A stretch of DNA of 64,000 nucleotides, from assembly GCA_032622095.1 (NCBI GenBank), contig CP136063.1, positions 177,919,956 through 177,983,955 on the forward strand. The letters are read 5' to 3'. Made by a program: the position numbers and the translations under genes. Within the stretch, counting starts at the first letter, position 1. Every line of letters starts with the position of its first letter. Under the pieces are notes generated by a model. The model did not search any database. It saw only the letters and a program-made list of their open reading frames with translations, and was not told where the DNA came from. Shown one piece after another: positions 36,901-48,307 of the stretch. This DNA is from Siphonodentalium dalli (taxonomy: Eukaryota; Mollusca; Scaphopoda; Gadilida; Siphonodentaliidae).

Positions 36901-38529
36901 CAACATATTTCGACAATTTTAGGGGACCTCCGCGAATTCGGGGACCTCCGCAAATAGTCCGCAAATAGCGACCTACTGCGAATTGTCACAACCGGAAAAA
37001 CCCATTATCTATTTATAAAATGCCCAGCGTACCACAGCTTTCTAAAATATGTAGAACAGTATACACCGGGGGCGTTAATAACCCATGCGAATATCTTGAC
37101 AACTATAAGCTTATACAGCTTACTGCCAGATCATTTCCTCGTCTCACACATCATGCTTGGACACACGTGCAACCATTTAGAAATATATGTGTTGTATATC
37201 AGCATTATCAATTATATCATAGGGTATGCGTTAAGTTTACTATCTGAAATCATGAATGTCTGCGAGAAAATAAATAAAACATTTTTCATTGCATGTTTTA
37301 GTTTTTGTCGCGTGAAGGACCAAAAAAACAACAACATAAAACAACATACACATTAATCAACCACGTTTGCAATAATCTTACAGACATAAACACTCAATAC
37401 TGATTCATATTTTAGACATAATTTTGTTTTATGGTGATTTTTTCCTAAAAATAAAATAGTACTTCAAATGGCTACCAAAAACTAGTTTTCTCAAAACACA
37501 TGCAGCTTCTAAAAATCGGCACCTTGTAAGTGATATAGTCCCAGGCCGAAAAATCTACTTACTTGCGCCTTCGGCGGGACCCTCCAGCACGCGCCAAGTG
37601 TCGTTGAAGCAACAACCGATATCACACCCCATAGAGTTTGCACATTTCATCGCAGGTGTGGTCGGTTGAGGGGTCGTGGTTGTACTAGGCGTTGTTGTTG
37701 TTGTTGTTATTGTTGTCTTTGGTCGCCACGTTGGATAGCCTTGATACACACGCTGGTGTGTGGGCGCCCATGGCGGTCGCGCTGGAGCTCTATGTCTCTG
37801 CTTTTGGCGCTGAGGTCGACGTCGTGATTTCTGTTGTCGCTGTCGCCGGATTGGTCGAGGTGAAGGTCGCTGAGGCTTCCTTCTTGGTGGTGTGGGTTGA
37901 GGCTGGTATATTGGCGGCGGTGGTTGTGGCTGGTATATTGGCGGTTGTGCTTGTTGTTGGTATATTGGCGGCGGTGGTCGTGGCTGGTATGTTGGCGGCG
38001 GTGGTTGTGGCTGGTATACTGGCGGTTGTGCTTGTTGGTGGGGTTGATATATAGGTAGCTGCGCTTGTTGCTGAGGTTGGTATATTGGCATTTGTGCCTG
38101 ATACATATGTTGCTGGTACATGGCCATAGGCGGGGGTTCTTGGTTCATCGGCATTCCAGGCTTATAGACAGGATACGGAGACGCTGCTAAAGGATATCCA
38201 TAAGGGTCTGAATATGGTGGATTTTGATACGTGCCCGTATAATGTGCCATCTGAGCTTGGGCAGGAGCAAGAGCGGGTGGTGGTTGTGGGCCAGTGGGCG
38301 TCTTGGGTTTGGTACCCAGAGAAGGCCTAGGCGCCATGTATGCTCTCGCGAACACAGGGTCGGTGTAGAATCCATGTGAGATTTTTGGAGGACCAGGAAC
38401 TGCCCCCGGACCCCCGGCGATTGGATATGGCGACGCGGCGCCTGGGGCCTGAAACAGTTCTGTCAGCAGAGACGCCCCAAATGCCGTAGGAAGGGCATTG
38501 AAAGATAACCGCGGCCCACTGGTTTTTTT
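30722..38529 (-). CDS. Pro/Gln/Tyr-rich secreted-type protein with cysteine-rich C-terminus (last three exons)
   Basis: Exons on the minus strand: 38529-37563, 33106-33032, 30900-30722 (stop TGA at 30722). Borders are AG/GT and phases chain (0 in; 1; 1; stop), giving about 406 residues. The first exon opens in frame after TTTTTGTAG, so an upstream exon with start and presumably signal peptide is missing. The body has PIYQPQPPPP-type repeats, then a basic RRKPQRPSPRP..RRRPQRQKQRHR stretch and a Thr-rich linker. The tail has Cys spaced C-x5-C-x3-CC-x20-C-x10-C-x3-C-x-C-x5-C, with CLCGKGFTC. Known: this resembles colipase/Dickkopf/prokineticin-type folds. Inference: an extracellular structural or matrix protein. 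I do not recognise an orthologue. Confidence 0.75.
31330..31935. mobile_element. Foldback element family F, copy 1
   Basis: Inverted arms of roughly 130-200 bp (GGCTAACGCCCGTAGAGATC..TTTTGACAGGGAACCTTATA and complement) surround a shorter inner inverted repeat with GTGAAGGTCCCAACTCG and CACCTACAGTGAAGTACATT. A related copy is at 48622-49130. Intronic in the Pro-rich gene. Confidence 0.8.
32537..32665. mobile_element. TA-flanked MITE, family A
   Basis: Tips CAGTAATGCCCTAATTAATC and its partner TAGGGCATTAATG, flanked by TA on both sides. It shares the internal TTTCCGACTAAATCCTGAAA block with the other copies. Confidence 0.8.
33032..33106 (-). CDS. Exon n-1: five cysteines
   Basis: 75 nt between TTTCCCTTCCAG and GTGAGC. 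It encodes TMGTCRQPPQGVNAPCSS and TCLCGK. The phase matches both neighbours, which is the main reason for joining them. Confidence 0.8.
33640..34115 (+). pseudogene. LINE C-terminal fragment (CR1/L2-like end of the RT)
   Basis: Plus-strand translation across frameshifts gives IIEYCNSAWSPHHITNIKAL, then RGDLIEVYKLLNGHYN, RGHQDD, and finally VVNRWNSLSDFAVEAPTLDQ. These are the conserved last motifs of CR1/L2/Rex-type non-LTR elements. The copy is 5'-truncated, has stops, and lies in the intron upstream of the 33032-33106 exon, antisense to that gene. Confidence 0.85.
34123..34380 (+). mobile_element. Helitron-like element, short copy
   Basis: Starts TCTCATATATATTTTGAAGA after an A, then a (CTGT)n microsatellite, an ATCTACGATTCTCGACCGAT block, and a 3' hairpin AGCCCGGACAACGTCGGGCT followed by CATCGGCTAG and T. 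The TC...hairpin-CTAG/T structure inserted between A and T is the Helitron signature. It directly abuts the next element. Confidence 0.8.
34381..35749 (+). mobile_element. Helitron-like element, long copy
   Basis: Starts TCTCATATATATATTTGAAG immediately after CTAG of the previous element. It contains three units of GCGCATGCGCAGACGAGATC..TCGACTTGAAATTTGGTA, then two ~170-bp units (AGCATCGAAAAAAATTAATT), then GGACGGGTCAAATC satellite units. It ends in a hairpin CCGCCAGTGGCGG and CTGCTAG before T. A CGCTATAAAAGAGCG TATA-like site lies at 34943-34957. No Rep/helicase frame: non-autonomous. Confidence 0.8.
35764..36653 (-). mobile_element. Helitron-like element, inverted, tail-to-tail with the previous one
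   Basis: Minus-strand 5' end TCTATATATATTGTTGAGAC; 3' end CCGCCAGTGGCGGGCTAATC then TGCTAG and T. It carries two ~170-bp units homologous to 34990-35340 and the GAGCGTTTGTTTAC block. The two 3' ends face each other across only 14 bp. Confidence 0.75.
36654..37562. other. Intron of the Pro-rich gene, nothing recognised
   Basis: AT-rich with a TGATGATGATGATT patch near 36783. Two overlapping plus-strand open frames at 37020-37356 lack motifs and are not supported. Confidence 0.35.
37563..38529 (-). CDS. Exon n-2: Pro/Gln/Tyr-rich body and first four cysteines
   Basis: 967 nt. The product begins KKTSGPRLSFNALPTAFG, continues through a Pro/Ala/Gln-rich part, and has about ten YQP-type repeats coded at 37890-38120. 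It ends CANSMGCDIGCC..EGPAEGA before GTAAGT. The GGCGGT- and TTG-rich complement creates a spurious frame on the plus strand. Confidence 0.8.
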
Positions 38530-38894
38530 CTACAAAAATAAATAATATATATTCAAGGCTTTATTATTTAGGCCGCTCTGTTGTGTAAGTCTGAGATGTG
38601 TGTAAATGCATCAATTATTATATGAGAGCATATTAATTATATAAGCTCTATGGTCTAGTCCGTTCAATTATGTGGCCAGGTGCTTGTTGGATAGCTTGTT
38701 GTGGCCAAAAATATCATGTCCATGCATGCAATTGAAGACGTCTGTTATCATGCATACATATGCATAGAATGATATCACTCTTATCCGAATATATGTCGGC
38801 CGTCGTGGCCTTTAACAACGGTAAAACACAAATTTATTACATGTTTAGAGACAGAGAAAGCTTCGGATAAAGAGTAACTTTTCATTATCTATAA

Positions 38895-39194
38895 ATATAA
38901 AATAGTATAATTGTATAATAAAATTATCTCCCAGACCCCTGGACCGATTTCAACCAAATTTGGTATGGTAACTCGGGATACCCTGGCGGATGTTATAACA
39001 GCCTTAGTTTCTCATAATTTTTATTTTAAAAATATTTTAATCCGAATTTTCAAACAATAAAATGAGCGCAAAACTCACAAAAGGACCGCCGCTGAATAAA
39101 GGCACTGTCTAAAATCAAAATATGCGCCCAGCGCACACACGCATGGGCCACAGCCCCCTCCGACGCTGAATAAAAGGAACCTGTTACAGCTAGT
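38895..39194 (+). mobile_element. Possible Helitron-like remnant
   Basis: Contains CCCTGGACCGATTTCAACCA then AATTTGGTATGGTAACTCGG, an internal block style shared with the Helitron-like copies, and ends CTGTTACAGCTAG before T. The 3' hairpin is not convincing. Confidence 0.35.
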
Positions 39195-40543
39195 TCTCAA
39201 TAATTATTTTTTATATCTCTACCTTCCTTTTCTTATATCGCATAATAATGAAACGGCTGTTTTTTTCTCTCAACAAATTTTACAGGTGCAACAGTTTTCA
39301 GTGATTTCTTTGTCGACAGCAAATTCTTAAACGTACCAACTGTTAGGCTGTGAGACAGATACCCAATTACTGAACCTTGACCGCGAAGTATTGTTCACCT
39401 ACCAGTGGACGAGTTTATATCTTCCACTCACATTAGTGTTATAGCCTTGATTAAATGTTATGTCATAGGATTTTGCTATTTTCAGTTCTCAAATTTTTCT
39501 CCCGGCACTACATGGGCCGAACCATGGTCGGCACAGTAGATCCTGTTCCTGACCGGGGCCGATCGATGGCAATGCGGTCAAAGACTAAGACTACTGGTCA
39601 ATTAAGAATAGCCTACCAACCAGGCCTGTAAGACACCAGTTGGAGGGGGCAGAGCAGAAGGAGAATGCGGGGGGGGGGGGTGCAGATGGAATCATATAGA
39701 CTACGAAAACTTGTGAGTTTGGTTTGGTTCAAGAGGGAGAGGTGCTGTTGGAATTTCAAGGCGGACCCCCATCGGAGACCCTCTAGCCACGTCCCTGATG
39801 TCCACACATCAAAGACATTTCTCCACAAGCACGAGTTGTAATTTATTTTACCACACCATATATTTCACGATTAAAGACATATTATTGACTTGTTCGAGTT
39901 CGTGAAACTGATAAGTTAGTATTCAGGCGTTATGCCAACCTGGATAATGTAGCATTCTACTATAACATCGTCGAAAATTTAAAAGAAATCAACCATACCA
40001 TTCAATAGAAAACGTCGTCAAAAATACGCTCAATTGTAAATATTTACATCTGGATTCGGGATGCAACAATCGTCGACAAATAACACAAATGATTTCGCCA
40101 TCCAGAGTCAGGGCATTTAATTAATATATCAGAATGACGATGCGTGTTGGCAATTTGGATTAATATTCGTAAAAAGAACAACTTTTAGCACGATTATTCT
40201 CCATTTCTATTGGATCACCCTGCGGGAGTGTTTCTCATCACTTTAACGATGGCATGCACGCGATATCTAACAGGCACATGTGAGCTATATATATGGGCGC
40301 CTGACATATACTTGAAACTATATGGACTCATTTCCTAACAAGGCGACGGTGGTGACAAGTTGTGTTAAAACGTGAATGTCATGAATGTATGTCATGAATG
40401 TGAGGAAGTGGTATTTGACATGCAGTATATATGTATGCTAATGACATTCTTCACAACGACTTCATAACAACACCTTGTTCGCGTATGCAATGTTTCAATA
40501 TTAAGAGGATATCAGTCTAAATACACTGGTTCGTTAGGAAATA
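39195..40543. other. No gene recognised; upstream exon of the Pro-rich gene should lie here or further right
   Basis: A G-run at 39669-39680 and the block GGAATTTCAAGGCGGACCCC, with GGAGACCCTCTAGCCACGT, resemble 6780-6860, a diverged interspersed repeat. I looked for a minus-strand ATG with a hydrophobic stretch and a phase-0 donor and did not find one I trust. Confidence 0.35.
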
Positions 40544-41526
40544 TATAAGGATTAACTGTCATGTGGACTGTTTTTATGGAGATGTAACCGTGAGGTAAGT
40601 GGACACAACTTGTGTAAAACCCGAACACAAGTTATGACCACTTACCTCACGGTTACATCTCCATAAAAATAGTCCACATGACAGTTAAGGCCACTTTTGT
40701 AAATGTATTTAAGGTGGATTATCTCTTTGTAAACATGTATTATATAGTTACCGGGGTATAAAATATTAGATTTGAATCGAAGACTCCTGTCCGGAAATGC
40801 TTCTATTGATTAATATTAATTTTATTTCGAATATTTTCTGGTCTAAAAAGGTGTGTTTGTTCAGCTAACGAACAATAGTGGTTACTGTTAACAGAGACCA
40901 GAAATTATATTGTGCAATTTTGTCACAAATAAACGTTAATTATACTCATTATCGCTTATATCTGTGGAACAAAACAATACAAACAACCGATCTGTGACAT
41001 TTGACATTCGTTGCGTAGCCGTAGGAACAGCCCAGTGCTCTATATCGCAATACGGTCTCATCCGAATGGTCGGTTCTAAAAATAGTAACATAAACGGGCC
41101 CGATTTAATATTCGAAATAAAATCAATATTAATTGATAGAAGCTTTTCCGGACATAGGTCTTCAGTTTGTATCTAGTATTTTATACCCACGCAACTATTT
41201 AAAATTTGTTATTTAAAGAGATAATCCATCTTTAAATCGAAAAGTGTATCGTGACAAAAACAGCCCAAAATACCCAATAGCACCCTCGGCAAAAGTTAAT
41301 AGGAACAATTTCTCTTCATATTGAAACCCGATGATGTATTAAGTCAATCCTGCGCGAGTTCAAATGCGCCCAAAACATTACGCGTTCGTCTTTCCAAACC
41401 CAATGACGTATCGATGGTGTTATGAGCCGTTGCGCATTCACCGAGAAATAACTGCAACTAGCCACGTGGGCGCCGACCAATCAGAATGCTGGATTTAGTG
41501 ATGACAACACTTAGTATGTAAATATA
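40544..41526. mobile_element. Element E, copy 2, interrupted by a nested TIR element
   Basis: Palindrome 40544-40690 (TATAAGGATTAACTGTCATG and complement) is followed by the same unique part as 15905-16246, ending GATGACAACACTTAGTATG. The unique part is split at 40712/41231. Confidence 0.85.
40713..41230. mobile_element. Nested TIR element with TTTAA target duplication
   Basis: Tips GGTGGATTATCTCTTTGTAA and, inverted, GATGGATTATCTCTTTAAAT. The inner arms pair GGGGTATAAAATATTAGATT with ATCTAGTATTTTATACCC. TTTAA (40708-40712 and 41231-41235) flanks it. Comparison with the empty site near 15935 supports the boundaries. Non-coding, 518 bp. Confidence 0.85.
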
Positions 41527-41797
41527 ATAGCATAATGTTCACATTACAACATGATGATACACGATGTACGTATGATGTTATCTGAAAACCTGATATCAGA
41601 ATTACGAAGTTATAGCAGTTTGTGTGAAATTAGAGGACGGGACCGAATAGTGACATGGACAAACAATAATACAATCACGGCCATGATATGGCTGTTAAAA
41701 CGGCGCAACTCCAAGCCATACCATGAGGAAATAACATATTGGATAACCAAATAGGAGTGACAATATACGTATTGGTAATATACAAGTCTGTTGTTAA

Positions 41798-42277
41798 AGG
41801 TACTCAATCCGATCAGAGGGTCCCCATCTCAACAGATTCCAACAACAACAATCTGATCAGAGGGTCCTATATTACTATTTCTTTGGATTTTAGGGTAAAA
41901 AATATTTGATTCGAGTCGAGGAACCCATCAAACAAAGCTCAGAGTTATTAGATATTGATTTTTGAAATTTGTTATTTTCTCGAGATGAGTACTAATAATT
42001 GCCTTCAACTTCGCAATCTGCTCGAGATGTGTACACCAAAACACTATTCAAACAGACACGGATGGATCACTCTGAAATCAAGTGGTAATAATAACGCAAT
42101 TTTGACTGTGTTCTGGGACAGAAAGTATTCCCGATAATGAAAAATAATAGATTTCTAAAATCGATATCTAAAAAATCTGAGCTTTGATGGGTGGCTTCCT
42201 CGACTCGAATCAAATATTTTTGACTCCCGAAGCCATTGAAATCGTAATTGAGAGAAGTTTTATCGGATTGAGTACAT
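41798..42277. mobile_element. TTAA-flanked MITE, family D
   Basis: TTAA at 41794-41797 and 42278-42281; tips AGGTACTCAATCCGAT and ATCGGATTGAGTACAT. The body is a 480-bp inverted-repeat sequence with TTGATTCGAGTCGAGGAA and its complement. TTAA targets suggest piggyBac-type mobilisation. Confidence 0.85.
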
Positions 42278-42464
42278 TTAAATATCTTTCGAGATACACA
42301 TATCGTTACACAGATCATTCTGAAGGATTTAGTGGTCACTGCAACGCAAGTCAAACCCCCAAATGATTTACATCTTTAAGGTATGGGTTTTCTACTTATC
42401 CAACTGTCGGGCTAAAAATTATTATTCCGGAAATACAACACACGAAATAATGTTTCGCCACATA

Positions 42465-43561
42465 CACTGTCGGATACCCGTTTAGGTTCGGACATTCCAA
42501 GATGGCGGCGCCCACTAAAGCAGATAAACGGTAAGTGTATATATAGTCTCCAAGCAGCAATCAACGACATCTTTCGGTGATACACCTTGAAACAGTTATG
42601 TAGGAAATTGTATGCCCAACACATGTATACGTAACACGCCTTTCGCATGACAGGCATGTGAATTGTTGTATTTGTCGTGTCTTGCAAGTCGTCATAATTT
42701 TTCGAAATATTATCGAGGCGGCGAAATGTTCGCTTTTTCGTATTTTTCTGGCCCTGGGCTCATGCATCCGCAAATGTATGTATTGTTGTGGGTAGATTAG
42801 GTCACCACACATCTTCGGAATGCAAAACCGGCGATATTTTTATTGTCTAACTCCGAAAAACGACCTTTGAAAATTTCAAAATGTTCAGGTTCGGATTCGC
42901 AACATTCGCGATTATTTTGTTCAGGTTCAGACACAATTTTCGTTCAGGTTCGGACAAATTTGGTTCAGGTTCGGACAATTTTAGTTCAGGTTCGGACGCA
43001 TCAAAACCTTACCTGTAAATGACATGCCGAGGTGCAGTCACGATCTTATGTTTTTGATGCGTCCGAACCTGAACCAAATTTGTCCGAACCTGAACGAAAA
43101 TTGTGTCTGAACCTGAACAAAATCATCGCGAATGTTGCGAATCCGAACTTGAACATTTTGAAATTTTCAAAGGTCGTTTTTCGGAGTTAGACAATAAAAA
43201 TATCGCCGGTTTTGCATTCGGAAGATGTGTGGTGACCTAATCTACCCACAACAATGCATACATTTGCGGATGCATGAGCCCAGGGCCAGAATAATACGAA
43301 AAAGCGAACATTTCGCCGCCTCGATAAAATTTCGAAAAATTATGACTTGACACGGCAAATACAACAATTCGCGTGCCTGTCATGCGAAAGGCGTGTTACG
43401 TATGTATTGTGCATACAAATTCCTACATAAATGTTTCAAGGTGTATCACCGGAAGATGTCGTTGATTGCTGCTTGGAGACAATATATACACTTACCGTTT
43501 ATCTGCTTTAGTGGGCGCCGCCATCTTGGAATGTCCGAACCTAAACGGGTATCCGACAGTG
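42465..43561. mobile_element. Long foldback element with CACTG tips
   Basis: A 1.1-kb palindrome with ~530-bp arms. Tips CACTGTCGGATACCCGTTTA and complement; ACATA at 42460-42464 and 43562-43566 is a 5-bp target duplication. Near the tips both arms carry CAAGATGGCGGC. Near the centre TTCAGGTTCGGAC is repeated four to five times per arm. The arms differ by only a few substitutions and small indels. Confidence 0.9.
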
Positions 43562-43566
43562 ACATA

Positions 43567-44587
43567 GGGCATGGTAGTTTCATTCGGCATGCTGATTAAT
43601 TATTGAATGTATCGCAGAAACCAAAGTGCTACCCTTGCGGTATAAATACTAGTTACATTTCCGGAATTTTCAACAATCTTCGTGATAACAAATGATACAC
43701 ATATGTCGCAATGATTATTTTTCTGTAAAGAAACTCATATCTGCAACATATTAGCACCGCAACTCACCATATCATATCGTACAGTTTTATGTAAGACGCA
43801 TTTTCATGCTGATACAAAATCGGTTTCTTAGTAGACAATTTTGTTCAAATTACTTCAGTCGCCAATTTACAACTGGAATATGCTACCACGCAATGGAAAA
43901 TATTAGTTTCCAGTATCTTTTTGTTTGAAAATGTCTTACAATTACCACCCACGTACTCGTGCAAAATATCAGGTGATCATCGCTTAAAAAAATTATTTAA
44001 ACGTTGAACATTCACGCAATGTTGCTATTTGTGGTTTTGTGTGCAGCAAGTGTTTATAACAAGTGTTTGCAAACGCTTTCGGAACAATATTTAGCTTCGT
44101 GCATTCATCATCAACTCACACAACAAACAGAAGCACCCAATGACCGCCTTGATAAACATAATGCATATTTAGTATAATCATCGTGACTGCAATGACCTTT
44201 GTATCCACCAGAACTCGCTTAGTTGTATAATGTGTCACCGATTGACCCAAATTTAAAGATAAATACTTTCTTTCTCTTCCCGGATACCATGCAGTAAAAA
44301 AACAAGATTGATGTTCCTAAAATTTACAATCATACAATTCGGTGGCATCGTACAATGCGGAAGTGGCACATACATTCGACATATAAATTACAAGAAAACC
44401 ATAGTCAAAAATGGTAACGCCACCAATATCATATTATTAGCCATAAATATAAATTATAATATAATTATACTATAAACTAGCTTTCAAATTTTATGTGGGA
44501 AATTTGCATACTTCCATATTTCAAGTTTTCCCGTTTCTCGTGTTATACATTACATTCTTCAAACTGTCTTCTTTATTACACAAGCTG
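43567..44587. other. Intergenic, nothing recognised
   Basis: AT-rich sequence. AAATATAAATTATAATATAA at 44442-44463 is also found at 33196-33217, with CAAGAAAACCAT nearby in both, so a diverged repeat is shared. No gene seen. Confidence 0.35.
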
Positions 44588-46440
44588 GTGGGTCCGACTT
44601 CGTCCGGGCTGTTTCCCATCTGATTTCCGGCGAAAGGCGCGATTTGACCTTGAATTGACTATTTTGAAAGTCAATGTCAGGTCAGGGTCATGATTTGACA
44701 CGCCCAAAACACCCCATCCCCGGAGAAAAGGGTGTCAGACCGATTCTCCGAAGACCTATTACTACGAAGGCCCACAACTCCGAAGACCCGATTCTCCGAC
44801 GGCCCACAACTCCGAAGACCCGATTCTCCGACGGCCCATAACTCCGAAGACCCGATTCTCCGACGGCCCATAACTCCGAAGATCCGATTCTCCGAAAGCC
44901 CATAACTCCGAAGGGCCGATTCTCCGAAGACCTATAACTCCGAAGAGCCGATTCTCCGAAGACCTATAACTCCGAAGGCCCGATTCTCCGAAGGTCCGAT
45001 TCTCCGAAGATTTTGTTTTATCGGGGTATTATCGTTTACTAAATAGTGTACAGTCCAGTGGCGAAGCCAAGGGGTCCCAAAATTGCTACTGCCCCCATTA
45101 AACCTATACTTGCTATTTCAGACAATATGGGCCCCTACCAAAACATGTCCAATGTCATGTAAACGCCCGGAAATCGTTCATGGGGCATCAACATATTCAA
45201 ACTTTTCATACTGCCCCCACCTAAATGGGAATCCTGGACCGCCACTGACTATACACCAGATACTATAACGTTACGTTGGCCCATGAGATGTCAGAGTAAA
45301 ATGTACAGGGGTGAACGGTGAAGAACGGTGAAGAACCTTTTTCATATATAAAATGAACTTGATTGCATCAAATCACCCCAATGCAGTCGGATATGCACAT
45401 GCAGTTTAATCATATTAATTGTATTAAGACGTACATTGTGGCAAAATAATTGTATTTCTTACATAAATTTAAGCATTCTGTGGAAAATTAAGGCTTGTCG
45501 CACACTACCGATTTAGGGGTGCACATTAATTAGCATATGTGGGGGATATGTGGGAGATATATCATGCATATATATGATATGCCGAAAGCATATCACGAAG
45601 GCCTGATTAGGGGAGCGCATGCATGGGAGGGGTCGCCCCCAATCGTTGGTCCGGGGGCTCCCCTGGGCAGGAACACTGTGAATATTTGAATGCCTAGGAG
45701 GGATTTCCGGACGTTTACATGACATTTGACATGTTTTTTTGGGGGGCGGTCTTCCCTAGGGCCCCATTGACACCGCCACTGGACTGTACACTATTTAATA
45801 AGCAATAAAACATGATCTTCGGAGAATCGGACCTTCGGAGAATCGGCCCTTCGGAGTTATAGGCCTTCGGAGTTATGGGCTTTCGGAGTTATGGGTCTTC
45901 GGAGTTATGGGATTTCGGAGAATCGGGACTTCGGAGTTATGGGCTTTCGGAGAATCGGGGCGTCGGAGAATCGGACCTTCGGAGTTATGGGTCTTCGGAG
46001 AATCGCTACGTAACCGAGAAAAGTACCCCTAGGTATCAAATTTCGTCGAAATCCGTCTGTTTTACCCCACTTGACCTTTAATTAACAATTTTGAAGGTCA
46101 AGGTAAGGTCGGAGTCATGATTTGACCCGTCCAAAACACTCCCCCGACAAAAGTACCAATAGGTATAAAATTTCGTCGAAATCCATCCGTTTTACCCGAT
46201 TTGACCTTTGATTGACCACATTGAAGGTCAAGGTCACGCCGAAGTCTTGACCCGTTTAAAACACTCCCCGGACAAAAGTATCCCTAGGTATTAAATTTCG
46301 CCGAAATTCGTCCGTTTTACCCAAATTGACCTTGCATTGACAGTTTTAAAGGTCAAGGTCAGGTCGGGGTCACGATTTGACCCGTCCAAAACACTTCCCG
46401 GACACAAATATCCCTAAGTATCAAATTACGTTGAAATCTA
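44588..46440. repeat. Helitron-associated ~140-bp satellite, interrupted
   Basis: Units with TTTGACCTTGAATTGAC, AAGGTCAAGGTCAGGTCGG, CCCGTCCAAAACACTCCC and AGGTATCAAATTTCGTCG occupy 44630-44730 and 46024-46440. They match the cores of the elements at 26530 and 35400-35650. The array is split by the foldback element 44731-46015. Confidence 0.85.
44731..46015. mobile_element. Foldback element with tandem-repeat arms and 8-bp target duplication
   Basis: GAGAAAAG at 44723-44730 and 46016-46023 flanks it. Tips GGTGTCAGACCGATTCTCCG and, inverted, GGTTACGTAGCGATTCTCCG. Arms are arrays of CCGAAGACCCGATTCTC / CCCATAACTCCGAAG units (44745-45015; inverted 45830-46005). The inner part is also inverted (TAGTGTACAGTCCAGTGGCG with complement at 45775-45800). 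An 8-bp duplication fits hAT- or P-like integration; no transposase is present. Confidence 0.88.
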
Positions 46441-46898
46441 TGGAAAGCCGAAGAGGACATGTTAGTTGCTAATTGCTAGATATACGACGCACGACTTGAC
46501 GTGGTTTTTTAAAGGTGTTTCAAACTAGGAGATAGAAGTATTCTGCGTTTCAAATGGTGATGAATTATAGTATTTTATTCAAATTTTATGGCATAAATTG
46601 TTATTAAAACCGTATATACTATAAAAAAAATAAATGACTCGAAAATTAAGTGGGCCTTTAAAGTCACAATTGCAGTTAGGCTCATCTCATACTCGTCTAT
46701 TCAGCGATATTCTGCTGCGCAGTTTGTTATAGCCTCCAGTATTCATTAAGCGTTATAGCCCCACTGTTATAATCCGCCTTTAGCAGGCGTACTCTTGCCT
46801 CAGATTGTTGAGATATTAGGTCACACGTAATGACATTAAATCGCATGGAAACATAGCAATTGTGTGGGCTGCTTGGCGTGAATATGTAATGAGAAATA

Positions 46899-47710
46899 AG
46901 GTCATACGTAATGACATTAAACTCAAGAAAACCCGCGAAAACAAAACAATATCACATTTAATGTTTTAAGTTATTTCCTTCATAAAAAGAATCTTCGTGA
47001 TAATGAACCCTCTCAATACTTTAGAATATAGAATTAACCTTAAAATAACAAAAACCTTCGGAATAGAGAACCTTCGGAATAGCGAATCTTCGGATTGGTG
47101 AACCTTCGGAATAGCGAACATTCAGAGAAATTTCGGAATAGTGGGCCTTCGGGATAGTGAACCTTCGGAATAGAGACATGCCCCTCAATATTCATATTAT
47201 ATGCCCAGAGTTCAAAGGTATGGGCCCATAAAATTCTAAATTTGGCCCTTAAAATATTGAACCCCAAGTTGGAGCCCGCACAGAACAGCACTTAAGTCAA
47301 CTGTACCTGTGTCATGTCCCAATGCAGGAAGGTCCATATATACCGCAACATTCATATTATATGCCAAGAATTCAAAGGTATGGGCCTACGTAATGACATT
47401 AAATCTCAAGAAAACCCGCGAAAAAAAAATCACATTTAATGTTCTAAGTTATTTCCTCCTGTATCTGTATCGGTATGCGCGCAGGATCCGTTCGGATGTG
47501 AGCGCACACTCCATAAAAAGAATATTCGTGATAATGAACCCTCTCAATACTTTAGAATATAGAATTAACCTAAAAATAACAAAAACCTCGGAATAGAGAA
47601 CCTTCGGAATAGCGAACCTTCGGAAAAGTGAACCTTCGAAATAGCAAATATTCAGAATAGAGAACCTTCGAAATAGTGGACCTTCGGGATAGCGAACCTT
47701 CATAATAGAA
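46899..47710. repeat. Direct duplication ending in CCTTCGGAATAG arrays
   Basis: Two copies (46899-47195 and 47384-47705) share AATGAACCCTCTCAATACTT, TAGAATATAGAATTAACCT and an array of ~19-bp units ACCTTCGGAATAGCGA. Between them ATTCATATTATATGCC and ATTCAAAGGTATGGGCC are also repeated. Long frames here follow the array. Confidence 0.8.
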
Positions 47711-48307
47711 ACATATCCCCACAATTTACACCGGTGACGTAAACACATGTGCTAATCTTTGTCGGACTATCGTGACTCTATCGGTACGGTTTATACTCAA
47801 GTACGAAAAAATACCTAACCATAATACATTCGCCCAGTGGATTATCGATCGTCCACTCGACCATAAAATCAGCAAAGCAACATACACCTTGCGGCGTGAA
47901 TAATGAAAAATTTCAGCGATATTTTATACCTTAAAAAAATTCTGAATCATGTCTCGTGACCTTATGTGTCTTCGATCAGCATATAGGAATTTGCGTTTTA
48001 TTCGTGATTGCATCATATTTTTCCAGACTGACAAAATAATGTCTTACTTATTTATAGATGCTTCTATAATAATACAAAACTTAGATCGGAATTACACGTG
48101 TGCTCCTTCGTCAAAATAAGGTCCGAAATCAACAACGAAATAAAATCTTTATGGAATCGGACATCATATAAACTCATATATCATACACACATGTAACTAA
48201 ACATGGCTATTGTTTGTATCTTTAATTAACCGTAAGTCCGTGGCGACAGGTGGTCGGGTAAGCAAGACTGAGACGACATTCAGTTGGACAATTTCCAGTC
48301 ATATGTA

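Noticed and set aside
37692-38054. 120-codon plus-strand frame rich in Val/Ala/Leu
   Set aside because: It is the complement of the Pro/Gln/Tyr-rich exon and arises from its triplet bias.
44745-45015. CRISPR-like or protein-repeat array of GATTCTCCGAAG units
   Set aside because: It is an inverted pair with 45830-46005 inside a foldback element, and the units lack spacers.
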